DNA of 64,000 bases from contig NZ_SMGR01000003.1 in NCBI RefSeq assembly GCF_004346865.1, positions 186,001-250,000 of the forward strand, given 5' to 3'. Positions 9,217-17,636 of the stretch are shown in pieces; the first letter of the stretch is position 1; each line of letters starts with the position of its first letter. The translations under genes were made by a program, and so were the position numbers. This stretch comes from Shimia isoporae. Lineage in GTDB: Bacteria; Pseudomonadota; Alphaproteobacteria; Rhodobacterales; Rhodobacteraceae. The notes under the pieces are model-generated. The model saw only the letters and a program-made list of their open reading frames with translations, was not told the DNA's origin and did not search any database.

Positions 9217-9690
9217 ATGAGCCAAGCGGACCAACTCATCTGGGGGTCGGTGGTCCTCAGTCTTTGCGCGGTGATTCACGTTGGCCTATTGGCGAGCATG
9301 ATCCCAATTCTGCAGGGCGTGGGACATCTGATCCGCAATCGCGGGCGCGCAATCCGCACAGCGATAATAACCGGTGTATCCTTTGCCCTGATCGTCTTTT
9401 CGCACACGATTCAGGTCTGGCTATGGGCGTATTCTCTGATGCATCTGGACGCCATCGAGTACTTCTATGACGCCCTGTATTTCTCACTCGTTACCTATAC
9501 CACAGTCGGCTACGGGGATCTGGTCCTGCCGGTCGATTTTCGGGTATTTGGTGCTTTCGGAGGCGTTTCAGGCATTCTTTGTTTCGGCCTCTCAACCGCC
9601 TTTCTGGTATCTCTTGTCAGCCGTTTGCTGCCGCGATCCTTTGAAAGCAAATTTGACTCTTTCCATAGCTCCGGCAACAAAGACGCATGA
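9217..9690 (+). CDS. Two-pore-domain-like potassium channel (Ion_trans_2)
   Basis: A 157-residue inner-membrane protein. Hydrophobic segments lie at about 10-32, 48-70 and 112-136, with a pore loop between the last two carrying the potassium selectivity filter TTVGYGD (residues 95-101). This is the Ion_trans_2 type of simple channel subunit, expected to work as a tetramer; no cytoplasmic RCK/TrkA domain is present, so gating is unknown. The ATG at 9217 has an ACGGAG site. Its stop overlaps the next gene by four bases (ATGA), which suggests co-translation with the DUF2478 protein. Confidence 0.88.
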   Translation: MSQADQLIWGSVVLSLCAVIHVGLLASMIPILQGVGHLIRNRGRAIRTAIITGVSFALIVFSHTIQVWLWAYSLMHLDAIEYFYDALYFSLVTYTTVGYGDLVLPVDFRVFGAFGGVSGILCFGLSTAFLVSLVSRLLPRSFESKFDSFHSSGNKDA

Positions 9691-10196
9691 TGAAAATCGC
9701 ATACACAATGGCGCATGGGCGCGGTGAACTTGATCTCTTGCTGGCAGAGCTGGCCAAGCGTCTGGAAGCACGGTCGATCGCCACCCGTGGCATCGTACAA
9801 ACCAATTCCGAATGTGCGCCGGATCAGCTGTGCGACATGGATGTTCAGATACTGCCGGACGGAGACATTATCCGCATCAGCCAATCCCTCGGCAAAGAGG
9901 CGCGCGGGTGTCGGCTTGATCCGGATGCTATGGCACATGCAGTGACCGAAGTCGCCCGCAGCATGCAATCTTCTTATGATGTGTTCCTGCTGAATAAATT
10001 CGGCAAGCAAGAAGCAGAGGGCAAAGGCTTTCGTGACCTTTTGGCGGAGGCCGCCGGAAATGGCGCGACAGTGATCGCGGGCACCAACCCTCTCAACGTC
10101 GAGAGTTTTACCCAATTTGCAGATGGAATGGCGACAGAAGTCGCACCTGACATCGACGCCCTGATGGCCTGGTACGACAAGGTAAACGCTTCCTAA
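9687..10196 (+). CDS. DUF2478 domain protein
   Basis: A 169-residue soluble protein resembling the DUF2478 family, distantly P-loop-NTPase/THEP1-like and often seen near molybdate genes. The N-terminus (MMKIAYTMAHGRGELDLLLA) has a short beta strand and a Gly-containing loop but no perfect Walker A, and a cluster CAPDQLCDMD carries two cysteines near residue 45. The stretch YDVFLLNKFGKQEAEGKGF is the best-conserved family feature. It overlaps the stop of the channel gene by ATGA, and its own stop overlaps, tail to tail, the AI-2E family transporter gene. No molybdenum genes are seen nearby, so the role is open. Confidence 0.75.
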   Translation: MMKIAYTMAHGRGELDLLLAELAKRLEARSIATRGIVQTNSECAPDQLCDMDVQILPDGDIIRISQSLGKEARGCRLDPDAMAHAVTEVARSMQSSYDVFLLNKFGKQEAEGKGFRDLLAEAAGNGATVIAGTNPLNVESFTQFADGMATEVAPDIDALMAWYDKVNAS

Positions 10197-11356
10197 GCGG
10201 CCTTTTCGTCTTCTGCTTCCAGATCACGCCAATCAGGCACGTCTCCATTGTTGGTCAGCATGATGGCCAACGGACGCGTGGTTTCAAAAAACGACATAAT
10301 CGTCATGATGCCCGAGGTCAGGATGACTGACAGGATGGCACCGATCAGCCCCCAAATTGCGGTCCAAGCCGCAAGGGACACCATCACTATGACCGGGCTA
10401 AGGTTCATAGACCGGCCCATCAGGCGTGGCTCCCAAAAATACCCGATACCAAACTGCGCCGCACTCAGCGATGTAAACAACCAGAGCACATTCCAACTCA
10501 ATCCAAGCTGGCCAATCGCGAACAACATGGGAAGCGCCATCGCGATCCAACTGCCAACATAGGGAATGTAGTTGAAGATCGCGGTGGTAACAGCAAAGAA
10601 AGCCGCAAACTCGATCCCAAAAATCTTGAAGATCACATAGCAGATCACACCCAGCACCACGTTGATCAGCGTCTTAGTGGTAAAGTAAGTGCCGATTTGG
10701 TCTGTGATCAGATCAATCGTGCGCCATACATTTTTACGGTTTTCCTCGATCGGTACGATGGCGGCAATCTTCGTCGAAATACTCTCCCGCTCAATCAGGA
10801 ACAGCACCGCATAAAGGAATACCAAGGCAAGGTAGCCTGCTGAATAGCTGACAGAATTCAGCGTTAGGCGGATCACGGACTGCAAGTCGAAGTTCTCGAA
10901 AATGATGCGGTCCAGAGACCGCCACGTAAGTTCGACTTCATAGTCAAATCGCGCCGCCATGTCCGAGACCAACGAGGAGAGCGCATCGGCATAGTCGGGA
11001 ATAGCGCGCACAACAGGGTCAAGGTTTCGCGCAAAAAACGCGATGATCGCCGTAAGTGCGATGAACAACACGATAGTTGTGATGGTCATGCGCGCCCAAG
11101 GTGGCACGAACTTGGAATAATAAGGTATTCGCTCCAGTTCGCGCGAGATTCCATCCATTAGAAAAGCCAACAACGCGCCAAGCACGATCGGCACCATGAT
11201 TGCTTGCGCCGCGTTCAAAAACCACCCTGTCGCTATCGTCGCTATGACGGCGAGGCTGGTTGCGGTGATCCGCAAAGGAACGCTTTGATCTTTCAACGGC
11301 TTATGCTCCGGCTCGGGAGGTTGGCCACATCCTATCTGTTGTGTGGTTCCGGACAA
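10193..11356 (-). CDS. AI-2E family (PerM-type) transporter
   Basis: A 387-residue inner-membrane protein of the AI-2E exporter/PerM superfamily, with about seven or eight transmembrane segments. These include a hydrophobic N-terminal pair (residues about 30-75), the family region FNYIPYVGSWIAMALPMLFA and the C-terminal LIGAILSVILTSGIMTIMSFF. Substrates of most members are unknown; the family name should not be read as proof of autoinducer export. The start is uncertain: the best frame begins with TTG at 11356 without a clear ribosome binding site. The stop shares four bases with the DUF2478 gene on the other strand. A TauE-type transporter gene lies 27 bases upstream. Confidence 0.85.
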   Translation of the reverse strand: MSGTTQQIGCGQPPEPEHKPLKDQSVPLRITATSLAVIATIATGWFLNAAQAIMVPIVLGALLAFLMDGISRELERIPYYSKFVPPWARMTITTIVLFIALTAIIAFFARNLDPVVRAIPDYADALSSLVSDMAARFDYEVELTWRSLDRIIFENFDLQSVIRLTLNSVSYSAGYLALVFLYAVLFLIERESISTKIAAIVPIEENRKNVWRTIDLITDQIGTYFTTKTLINVVLGVICYVIFKIFGIEFAAFFAVTTAIFNYIPYVGSWIAMALPMLFAIGQLGLSWNVLWLFTSLSAAQFGIGYFWEPRLMGRSMNLSPVIVMVSLAAWTAIWGLIGAILSVILTSGIMTIMSFFETTRPLAIMLTNNGDVPDWRDLEAEDEKAA

Positions 11357-11383
11357 GGTGAAACAGCGCGGGCCCGACCTCAG

Positions 11384-12151
11384 TCAGCCGAAAACCGCAC
11401 GGCGGATTAAATTGAGCGACGCAATCAGCAATACAAGCAAAGTCGCTTTTCTAAATCCGGCCTGGTCTATACGGCCTTGCATTTGGGCCCCCAGCCACAT
11501 GCCAGCTAACGCCGGAAACACTAATAAAAGCGAAAAAGGCGCTGTCTCCGCTCGCAGCACGCCAGAACCCACATGTGCGACGACAAGCAGAACCGCGCCA
11601 AGGCCATAGATCACACCCTGAACCCGCATCTGTTCGGATTTTTCTGTTCCCAGCGCTGTCAAATAGGCCACCGTCGGCGGCCCCCAAACGCCGGACATGC
11701 CGCCCAGGACACCGGCAAAAGTGCCAACCGCAATTTCCTTTCTTGCCGTTGGTTTAAAACTCGCGAGATTCAGGCCCACGAGTTGCACAATTGCAAACAG
11801 CGCCACCGGCACACCGATGATCAAAAGCATTACATGATTTGGCAAGACGCGCACAAACTGAGCGCTTATCAAAAGCGCGGCACCACCGAATATCAAGAAA
11901 AGCCGGAATCGCTTGATCGACTGCCAAGCCGCTTGCACTCCTTGCCCTAGGGCTTGCACGCCATTCGTAACCACTGTCGGCAGAATCAACCCAGCCAGAG
12001 CAAGCTCCGGTTCGAGAAATGAGCCTAACCCCGAAATCAGCACCATTGGCATCGCAAATCCCACCAGCCCCTTGATGGTGCCAGCCAAAACGGCAATGGC
12101 ACAACACAGGAAAAGTGTTGCAGGGGTGAAGTTTGCGAGAATTGCATCCAT
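11384..12151 (-). CDS. Sulfite exporter TauE/SafE family protein
   Basis: A 255-residue inner-membrane protein with about eight transmembrane segments arranged as two halves. Each half carries the family's glycine-rich motif: AGTIKGLVGFAMPMVLISG near residue 22 and AGVLGGMSGVWGPPTVAYL near residue 150. Family members export sulfite, sulfoacetate or related anions, or remain uncharacterised; the substrate cannot be fixed here. The ATG is at 12151. The gene is divergent from mcd, with about 140 bases between them, and reads toward the AI-2E family gene. Confidence 0.87.
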   Translation of the reverse strand: MDAILANFTPATLFLCCAIAVLAGTIKGLVGFAMPMVLISGLGSFLEPELALAGLILPTVVTNGVQALGQGVQAAWQSIKRFRLFLIFGGAALLISAQFVRVLPNHVMLLIIGVPVALFAIVQLVGLNLASFKPTARKEIAVGTFAGVLGGMSGVWGPPTVAYLTALGTEKSEQMRVQGVIYGLGAVLLVVAHVGSGVLRAETAPFSLLLVFPALAGMWLGAQMQGRIDQAGFRKATLLVLLIASLNLIRRAVFG

Positions 12152-12293
12152 AGTTTGCTATAGGCCGTATTCGCTGCACGTGCAAAATTTGGATGCGCAA
12201 CATATGAACAAAACGTCGCGTTAGTTGGCATTTTTGTTGCGCTGCAACTGCAAAAGAAATATGTCACAGTGCAGAAACAGAGGATACATTTCT

Positions 12294-13982
12294 ATGGCCC
12301 ATGATGGACAGGACCTGACGATGACAAGCCCCGTGATTCTTCCCGATTTGTTGGCTTTGACCGGCGCGGCTGTGGCCCCGGTTGAGGCACTTCTGGAAAC
12401 TGCGACCGCACGCGTGCGCGAAACGGTCTCTGTTGACGGCAAAGTCTCTGGCAAACTCATCGAGGAGAACCAGACCGCGGCGCATGGCCTGTCTTGGCTC
12501 GCCACATACGCCCAGTCGCTGAAGCAGATGCAGGCGTGGGCAGAACGACTGGACCAAGACGGCAAGTTTGGCGAGATTGAGCAACTGATCCACCAGATTG
12601 CCTTTGGTGAGTACCTTTGGCAGGTCTATGGCGGCATTCCTATGAGCCAAGGTGAGATCATCCGGATGCAGGATCTGGGTCTTTCGCAAGACGAACTGCG
12701 CGGTCTGATGCAGCCCCCGGTGATGACCTTGTGTGACTCTGGAAACTCACAAGCCGCGCGCATGCGCCTCGTCGAGCTGATGCAGGAACAATCCGCAAAT
12801 ATCATGTTCGGCGCCTCCGGTCTGGAGGAAGAACTGGAAATGATCCGCGAGCAATTCCGTCGCTTCGCAGTGGACCGCGTGGAACCGAATGCACATGAGT
12901 GGCACCTGAAAGATGAACTCATCCCGATGGAAATCATTGAAGAACTTGCGGAAATGGGCGTTTTTGGCCTGACAATTCCGGAAGAGTACGGCGGCTTTGG
13001 CTTGTCCAAAGCAAGCATGGTTGTGGTCTCGGAAGAACTGTCGCGTGGCTACATCGGCGTTGGTTCGTTGGGCACCCGCTCCGAAATTGCGGCAGAGCTG
13101 ATCCTTTGCGGCGGTACCGAAGAGCAGAAACAACAGTGGCTGCCCAAAATCGCCTCCGCTGAAATCCTGCCAACAGCTGTGTTTACCGAGCCGAACACGG
13201 GATCCGACCTTGGCTCACTGCGGACACGTGCGGTCAAAACCGAGGATGGCAACTGGGAGGTCACAGGCAACAAAACCTGGATCACTCACGCTGCGCGTAC
13301 TCACGTTATGACGTTGCTCGCACGAACCAATCCTGACACCACTGACCACCGTGGGCTGTCGATGTTCTTGGCCGAAAAGACACCGGGCACAGACGAAAAC
13401 CCGTTCCCGACCGAGGGAATGACCGGGGGCGAAATCGAGGTGCTCGGTTACCGCGGCATGAAGGAATACGAACTGGGCTTTGACGGCTTTAAGGTCAAAG
13501 GTGAAAACCTTCTAGGCGGTGAAGAAGGAAAAGGGTTCAAGCAGTTGATGGAAACTTTTGAATCCGCACGAATTCAGACTGCTGCCCGCGCGGTTGGAGT
13601 TGCCCAAGCCGCCATGGACGTGGGCATGCAATACGCCATCGACCGCAAGCAGTTTGGAAAATCGCTGATCAATTTCCCGCGCGTTGCTGGAAAACTGGCG
13701 ATGATGTGCGTTGAAATCATGGTCGCACGTCAATTGACCTACTTCTCCGCATGGGAGAAAGATCACGGCCATCGTTGCGACCTCGAAGCGGGAATGGCCA
13801 AACTTCTCGGCGCCCGCGTGGCTTGGGCCGCCGCGGACAATGCCTTGCAGATCCACGGTGGTAACGGTTTTGCTCTCGAGTACTCCGTGAGCCGAATTTT
13901 GTGCGATGCGCGTATCCTCAATATCTTTGAGGGCGCTGCTGAAATTCAGGCGCAGGTGATCGCCCGACGTCTTCTCGCGTAA
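12294..13982 (+). CDS. mcd: (2S)-methylsuccinyl-CoA dehydrogenase
   Basis: An acyl-CoA dehydrogenase of 562 residues with an N-terminal helical extension of about 170 residues. That extension separates methylsuccinyl-CoA dehydrogenase of the ethylmalonyl-CoA pathway from ordinary 380-residue family members. The core is normal: FAD/substrate motif TEPNTGSDLGSLRTRA, WITHAARTHV, and the catalytic Glu near the end in LNIFEGAAEIQ. It oxidises methylsuccinyl-CoA to mesaconyl-CoA during acetyl-CoA assimilation in organisms without isocitrate lyase. The start at 12294 has AGAGGA; an in-frame ATG at 12321 with AGGA is almost as good. A terminator follows at once, so it is probably a single-gene unit. 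A short-branched-chain acyl-CoA role is the main alternative. Confidence 0.87.
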   Translation: MAHDGQDLTMTSPVILPDLLALTGAAVAPVEALLETATARVRETVSVDGKVSGKLIEENQTAAHGLSWLATYAQSLKQMQAWAERLDQDGKFGEIEQLIHQIAFGEYLWQVYGGIPMSQGEIIRMQDLGLSQDELRGLMQPPVMTLCDSGNSQAARMRLVELMQEQSANIMFGASGLEEELEMIREQFRRFAVDRVEPNAHEWHLKDELIPMEIIEELAEMGVFGLTIPEEYGGFGLSKASMVVVSEELSRGYIGVGSLGTRSEIAAELILCGGTEEQKQQWLPKIASAEILPTAVFTEPNTGSDLGSLRTRAVKTEDGNWEVTGNKTWITHAARTHVMTLLARTNPDTTDHRGLSMFLAEKTPGTDENPFPTEGMTGGEIEVLGYRGMKEYELGFDGFKVKGENLLGGEEGKGFKQLMETFESARIQTAARAVGVAQAAMDVGMQYAIDRKQFGKSLINFPRVAGKLAMMCVEIMVARQLTYFSAWEKDHGHRCDLEAGMAKLLGARVAWAAADNALQIHGGNGFALEYSVSRILCDARILNIFEGAAEIQAQVIARRLLA

Positions 13983-14004
13983 ACTCGGTTTCACTCACGA
14001 AACA

Positions 14005-14039
14005 GCCCCGCCGGTCAGAGTGCCGTGCGGGGCTTTTTC
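14005..14039 (+). terminator. Rho-independent terminator of mcd
   Basis: AGCCCCGC (14005-14012) pairs with GCGGGGCT (14028-14035) and runs into TTTTT, 22 bases after the mcd stop. Confidence 0.88.
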
Positions 14040-14070
14040 GTGAGAAACACACTTCCGCATAACGTCGGTA

Positions 14071-14472
14071 TTACGTCGGTATTACGTTGGCGCGACGTTG
14101 GGCCTTCTCAGACCGCAATCCCATTGCCATTACGGCAGGTATTGTCAGGAAGATGATCCATTGTGGCATGACTGAAAGATTTCCCAGCAGTGTCAGACCG
14201 TAGAACACAAAGAGCGCTGCAAAGCAGATCTGCACAGCTATTATATGGAGTGCGAGGCCGCGGTTGGGTGACTTCGCAAGCGATGCGCAAACCACCGCAT
14301 AAACAAGCAAGATCGCTGTGATTGCATGCCAGATCACAGCCGCGACGCCTCGGACCCCGGGGTCAAGTGCACTCGCTTGAATCACGTCATGAATTTCCGG
14401 CCCGCCCATAAAGACATGCACATACGCCGTTAGCAAAAGCAGCCCGCCTGCAGAAGCCATCCAATAATTCAT
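14071..14472 (-). CDS. Small four-helix membrane protein, TetR-controlled
   Basis: A 133-residue inner-membrane protein with four hydrophobic segments (about residues 5-25, 43-65, 75-97 and 103-122). I do not recognise a named family with confidence. The ATG at 14472 is chosen because GGAGAGGG lies just before it; an in-frame ATG at 14487 sits inside the operator. It is divergent from the TetR gene, and a perfect palindrome (14487-14508) ends only 15 bases upstream of its start, so repression by that TetR protein is very likely. The last codons contain an 11-base tandem duplication (TAATACCGACG twice) in which the stop codon falls. Confidence 0.75.
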   Translation of the reverse strand: MNYWMASAGGLLLLTAYVHVFMGGPEIHDVIQASALDPGVRGVAAVIWHAITAILLVYAVVCASLAKSPNRGLALHIIAVQICFAALFVFYGLTLLGNLSVMPQWIIFLTIPAVMAMGLRSEKAQRRANVIPT

Positions 14473-14486
14473 ATTCCCTCTCCTCA

Positions 14487-14508
14487 AACCATACGATTCC
14501 GTATGGTT
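14487..14508. promoter_or_regulatory. Palindromic TetR operator, copy 1
   Basis: AACCATACG-ATTC-CGTATGGTT is a perfect nine-base inverted repeat with a four-base spacer. It lies just before the membrane protein gene. A second, less perfect copy lies about 50 bases away before the tetR gene. Confidence 0.85.
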
Positions 14509-14538
14509 GAGAATTTGGGCCGCGCGCTTGCGAGAGTC

Positions 14539-14557
14539 AATACGCTACCGTATGGTT
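14539..14557. promoter_or_regulatory. Palindromic TetR operator, copy 2
   Basis: AATACG-CTAC-CGTATGGTT keeps the right arm of copy 1 exactly, while the left arm keeps only the inner ATACG. It ends five bases before the tetR start codon, so it would block expression of the regulator itself. Confidence 0.8.
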
Positions 14558-14562
14558 GATGC

Positions 14563-15114
14563 ATGAGTAAACGACTATCAAAGCAGGACTGGCTGAAAGC
14601 CGGTTTCGTGGCACTTACCGAAGCAGGTGGAGGCGCGCTCAAGGCGGAGCCTATGGCGCGACGGCTCAAGACCACGAAGGGTTCGTTCTATTGGCACTTC
14701 AAAGACGTGCCAGCTTTTCATTCCGCGATCCTCAAGGAATGGGAGAGCAAAGCATACGCGGACATCGTCACGCAAATTGAAGAACAGGAATCGGCCGTTC
14801 ACAAGTTGCGGGCACTTGGCCAGATCGCTGTGTCAGGTGCGCCTGCCGATTACGGTGGCATAGCGTTGGAACCAGCGATACGCGCTTGGGGGCGCAGCGA
14901 CCCGAAGGTTGCGGAGGCCATCGCCCGTGTAGACGGTTTGCGCATGCAGTACTTGTCAGCATTGATGAAGGAAATCGGTCTAACCAATCCGGAACTGGTG
15001 CGGATTCTGTATGCTTCCGTGATTGGCATGGACGATCTTTCGTCGCGTGACGGCGAGATAAACGGCCCCGCCATGGGCACTCTGGTCGATTTGATTTTGG
15101 CACTCTATCAATAA
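14563..15114 (+). CDS. TetR/AcrR family repressor
   Basis: A 183-residue regulator. The N-terminal helix-turn-helix is seen at about residues 8-52, with the typical end of the TetR DNA-binding domain (MARRLKTTKGSFYWHFKD); the rest is the all-helical ligand-binding and dimer domain. It is expected to bind the two CGTATGG palindromes in the divergent promoter, repressing the small membrane protein and itself until a ligand binds. The ligand is unknown. The following lipoprotein gene starts three bases after its stop, so that gene is probably in the same transcript. Confidence 0.92.
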   Translation: MSKRLSKQDWLKAGFVALTEAGGGALKAEPMARRLKTTKGSFYWHFKDVPAFHSAILKEWESKAYADIVTQIEEQESAVHKLRALGQIAVSGAPADYGGIALEPAIRAWGRSDPKVAEAIARVDGLRMQYLSALMKEIGLTNPELVRILYASVIGMDDLSSRDGEINGPAMGTLVDLILALYQ

Positions 15115-15117
15115 GCC

Positions 15118-15522
15118 ATGAAGAAACTTGTTCTCTTTAGCTGCTTGCTGATCATAACCGCATGCGACCCCGGTGAAACGCTCGTCAAATACGGCGGCGG
15201 CAACTATGTCTGGCGCCTTGTCGAAGTTGACGGGCAACCAGTCACTTTTTCCAACGAAATCGCTTTTGGCCCGCATGGCAGCGTAAATGGAACGGGTCCC
15301 TGCACCCAATTTACTGCAGGGCAGAGGGCGCCCTACCCGTGGTTCGAAATTGAACTTGAGGACAACATCACTGCACCGGAATGCACGTTTTCCACTCAAG
15401 AACGCAAGTATTTCGCGGACCTAAAGGACATGCAGATCGTCGAGGTTTCTGGCCCCAATATGGTGCTAACCAACGAAGACGGGCGCGAGATGGTATTTGT
15501 CGGGATCACAGACGGCGGTTGA
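15118..15522 (+). CDS. META-like (HslJ-type) lipoprotein
   Basis: A 134-residue predicted lipoprotein. The first 16 residues are a signal sequence ending in a lipobox (LIITAC), with Cys16 as the lipidated residue. The mature part (W[10 protein letters not shown] near residue 32, [15 protein letters not shown] near 57 and [10 protein letters not shown] near 86) resembles the META/HslJ fold, with a conserved Cys pair. Such proteins sit in the periplasm or outer membrane and have poorly known roles. It probably shares the tetR transcript. Its last 17 bases overlap the end of recO on the other strand. Confidence 0.78.
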   Translation: MKKLVLFSCLLIITACDPGETLVKYGGGNYVWRLVEVDGQPVTFSNEIAFGPHGSVNGTGPCTQFTAGQRAPYPWFEIELEDNITAPECTFSTQERKYFADLKDMQIVEVSGPNMVLTNEDGREMVFVGITDGG

Positions 15523-16228
15523 ACAAATCAACAAACCGACCGCGGGCCTCGGGCAAGGGGCGCAGCCCCAATTCGGGCGCGAGTTTTTCCGAGAGGAAAT
15601 AGCCCGTCGTTCTAAATGCTTGCGAAATCTCGTCATCGGGCGCTTCACCTTTACCCAGCATTACAGGCGGCAGCGGCAGCAAGCGATCCGCCCACTCCCC
15701 TGCTCCCTCGGCGGACACCGCGCGACCCGACTTGGGTGACACGAAGTCGAGGTGCCGATTGGTGCCTTTAACCGCACAGGCAGACAGGTCCAATCCGAAC
15801 CCCATTTCCTCCAGCAACGCCATTTCCCAACGCAGATACGCAAGCGGCCAGATATCGTTCTGACCCAATAAGTCCAGCAATTGCTCCGAACGTCGATAGA
15901 GGTCTCCATGCACTTCGCGTTCTGGCAAACAGAATGCCAAAAGAGCCGTGACTGCGTTCAGCCCCGCCAACGCCATTCGATCGGAGAGCACCGTTGCCCG
16001 CGATCTAACAGGCTCCACGGTGAAGCTGCCGAGGTGGTCCTCCAGCCGCGCTCTCCAGGTCACATCAAGCTGATGTCCGGGTTGCAGGATGGGCGTCATT
16101 TTCCGGCTGACCCCGCCACGTACCACGCCCGCATGGCGCCCATGCTCGGGAGTAAAGACCTCAAGGATGACCGAGGTTTCGCCGTGTTTTCGGGTCGAGA
16201 GCACAAAGCCCTGATCGCGCCAGTCCAT
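15506..16228 (-). CDS. recO: DNA repair protein RecO
   Basis: RecO binds single-stranded DNA and SSB and, with RecR, loads RecA at gaps in the RecF pathway. The 240-residue protein shows the N-terminal OB fold beginning [17 protein letters not shown] and the central helical part with [11 protein letters not shown] and [17 protein letters not shown]. The usual zinc-site cysteines are reduced: only LSACAVKG is seen, as in many alphaproteobacterial RecO. It is the last gene of the housekeeping cluster that starts at rsh, and lies after era and a DUF1491 gene. Confidence 0.93.
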   Translation of the reverse strand: MDWRDQGFVLSTRKHGETSVILEVFTPEHGRHAGVVRGGVSRKMTPILQPGHQLDVTWRARLEDHLGSFTVEPVRSRATVLSDRMALAGLNAVTALLAFCLPEREVHGDLYRRSEQLLDLLGQNDIWPLAYLRWEMALLEEMGFGLDLSACAVKGTNRHLDFVSPKSGRAVSAEGAGEWADRLLPLPPVMLGKGEAPDDEISQAFRTTGYFLSEKLAPELGLRPLPEARGRFVDLFNRRL

Positions 16229-16301
16229 CCGCGCCCTCCTTTGGCACAGGTAATCGCAAGCGCATTACAAATGGAAGAGCGGCTGGCGTTTTGTCAGACC
16301 G

Positions 16302-16631
16302 TCAATCCGCCAAACCCGGTTCATCAAGCAGGTGACGCCCTTGACGGTCCTCTACCTCGATCACCCAAGCATCGGCATCAAAACTGCGTTGCTTGGCCAA
16401 GGCAGCGTCAACATCTGCCTCCGCACCTTCAGACAGAACCACCCAGCGTCGCTCACCGCTCATTAGGTCGAACGAACGTTCAAACACCATGGCCTGCCCG
16501 TCCAGCGTATTCAGCTTGACCAACACCGCGCCTGCTGTGTCGTCGCCATGCGCCACAACAAAAGCCGGGATTTCGTAGGTGCGCAAACGTGCCAGATAGG
16601 CCTGAACCCAGAACTCTGCGGTCAGGCGCAT
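16302..16631 (-). CDS. DUF1491 family protein
   Basis: A 109-residue soluble protein of the DUF1491 family, found in alphaproteobacteria next to era and recO. It begins MRLTAEFWVQAYLARLRTYE and ends with a segment DADAWVIEVEDRQGRHLLDEP that is typical of the family. There is no signal peptide or known catalytic motif, and its function is unknown. Two bases separate it from the era stop, so it is in the same transcript. Confidence 0.88.
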   Translation of the reverse strand: MRLTAEFWVQAYLARLRTYEIPAFVVAHGDDTAGAVLVKLNTLDGQAMVFERSFDLMSGERRWVVLSEGAEADVDAALAKQRSFDADAWVIEVEDRQGRHLLDEPGLAD

Positions 16632-16633
16632 AA

Positions 16634-17542
16634 TCAGGCGTTGCCGTCGCGGAAATCGAGGCCCATTTCAGAATAGCGCTCTTTTTCCTCAAGCCAGTTG
16701 GGGCGTACTTTGACCTGCAAAAACAAGTGGATACGGCGCCCCATAAACTCTTCAAGTTCTTCACGCGACGCCTTGGAAACCGCCTTGATGGTCTCTCCCT
16801 TGTTGCCAAGGACAATGCCTTTGTGCCCGTCACGCATCACATAGATCATCTGATCCACTCGTGCGGACCCGTCTTTGCGCTCTTCCCAGCTCTCGGTTTC
16901 AACCGTCATCTGATAGGGCAATTCCTGATGGAGGCGGAGCGTCAGCTTTTCCCGGGTGATCTCAGCGGCGATCATACGCATCGGGAGGTCCGCAATTTGG
17001 TCTTCAGGATAGAGCCAAGGCCCTTCGGGAAGCTGACCTGCCAGCCATGCCTTCAGCGTGTCGCAGCCGTGGCCTTTCTCTGCCGAGATCATAAAGGTCT
17101 CGACGAAATCAAAGCGCTCGTTCAGATTCTTGGCCAGTGCCAGTAGATCTTCGGATTTCACGCGATCGATTTTGTTAATCGCCAACGCAACCTTGCGCCC
17201 CTGACCGATTTCTTCCAGACCTTCCAAAATCGTTTCTACGCCTTTTGTCACACCGCGGTGCGCTTCGATCATCAGCACGATAATGTCGGCGTCCGCTGCT
17301 CCGCCCCAAGCGGCGGCAACCATCGCCCTGTCAAGGCGGCGGCGGGGACGGAAAAGGCCCGGCGTGTCGACAAACACAATCTGACTTTCACCCTCAAGCG
17401 CCACGCCGCGAATACGGGCGCGGGTGGTCTGAACCTTGTGGGTCACAATCGAAACTTTGGCGCCCACCATTTGGTTTGTGAGCGTCGATTTGCCCGCATT
17501 GGGCTCTCCGATCAGTGCGACGAATCCGGCGCGTGTGGTCAT
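16634..17542 (-). CDS. era: GTPase Era
   Basis: Era is an essential GTPase that binds the 3' end of 16S rRNA during small-subunit maturation and links it to cell-cycle progress. The 302-residue protein has G1 at residues 12-19 (GEPNAGKS), G3 DTPG, G4 NKID and, in the last 80 residues, a type II KH domain with the loop GHKGIVLGNKGETIK. The start at 17542 (MTTRAGFVALIGEP) gives the normal length; the frame stays open far upstream, but that part overlaps the rnc coding sequence and has no family similarity. It follows rnc on the same strand with a gap of about 95 bases. Confidence 0.97.
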   Translation of the reverse strand: MTTRAGFVALIGEPNAGKSTLTNQMVGAKVSIVTHKVQTTRARIRGVALEGESQIVFVDTPGLFRPRRRLDRAMVAAAWGGAADADIIVLMIEAHRGVTKGVETILEGLEEIGQGRKVALAINKIDRVKSEDLLALAKNLNERFDFVETFMISAEKGHGCDTLKAWLAGQLPEGPWLYPEDQIADLPMRMIAAEITREKLTLRLHQELPYQMTVETESWEERKDGSARVDQMIYVMRDGHKGIVLGNKGETIKAVSKASREELEEFMGRRIHLFLQVKVRPNWLEEKERYSEMGLDFRDGNA

Positions 17543-17636
17543 TGGGTCAGCCTTTGTCTGGTTAAGGCGCGTCTGTAGCTCAAAACGAACTGTGGTTCTA
17601 GGGGGAGGACGCCTTCGCACTGAGATGAGCAGAAGC

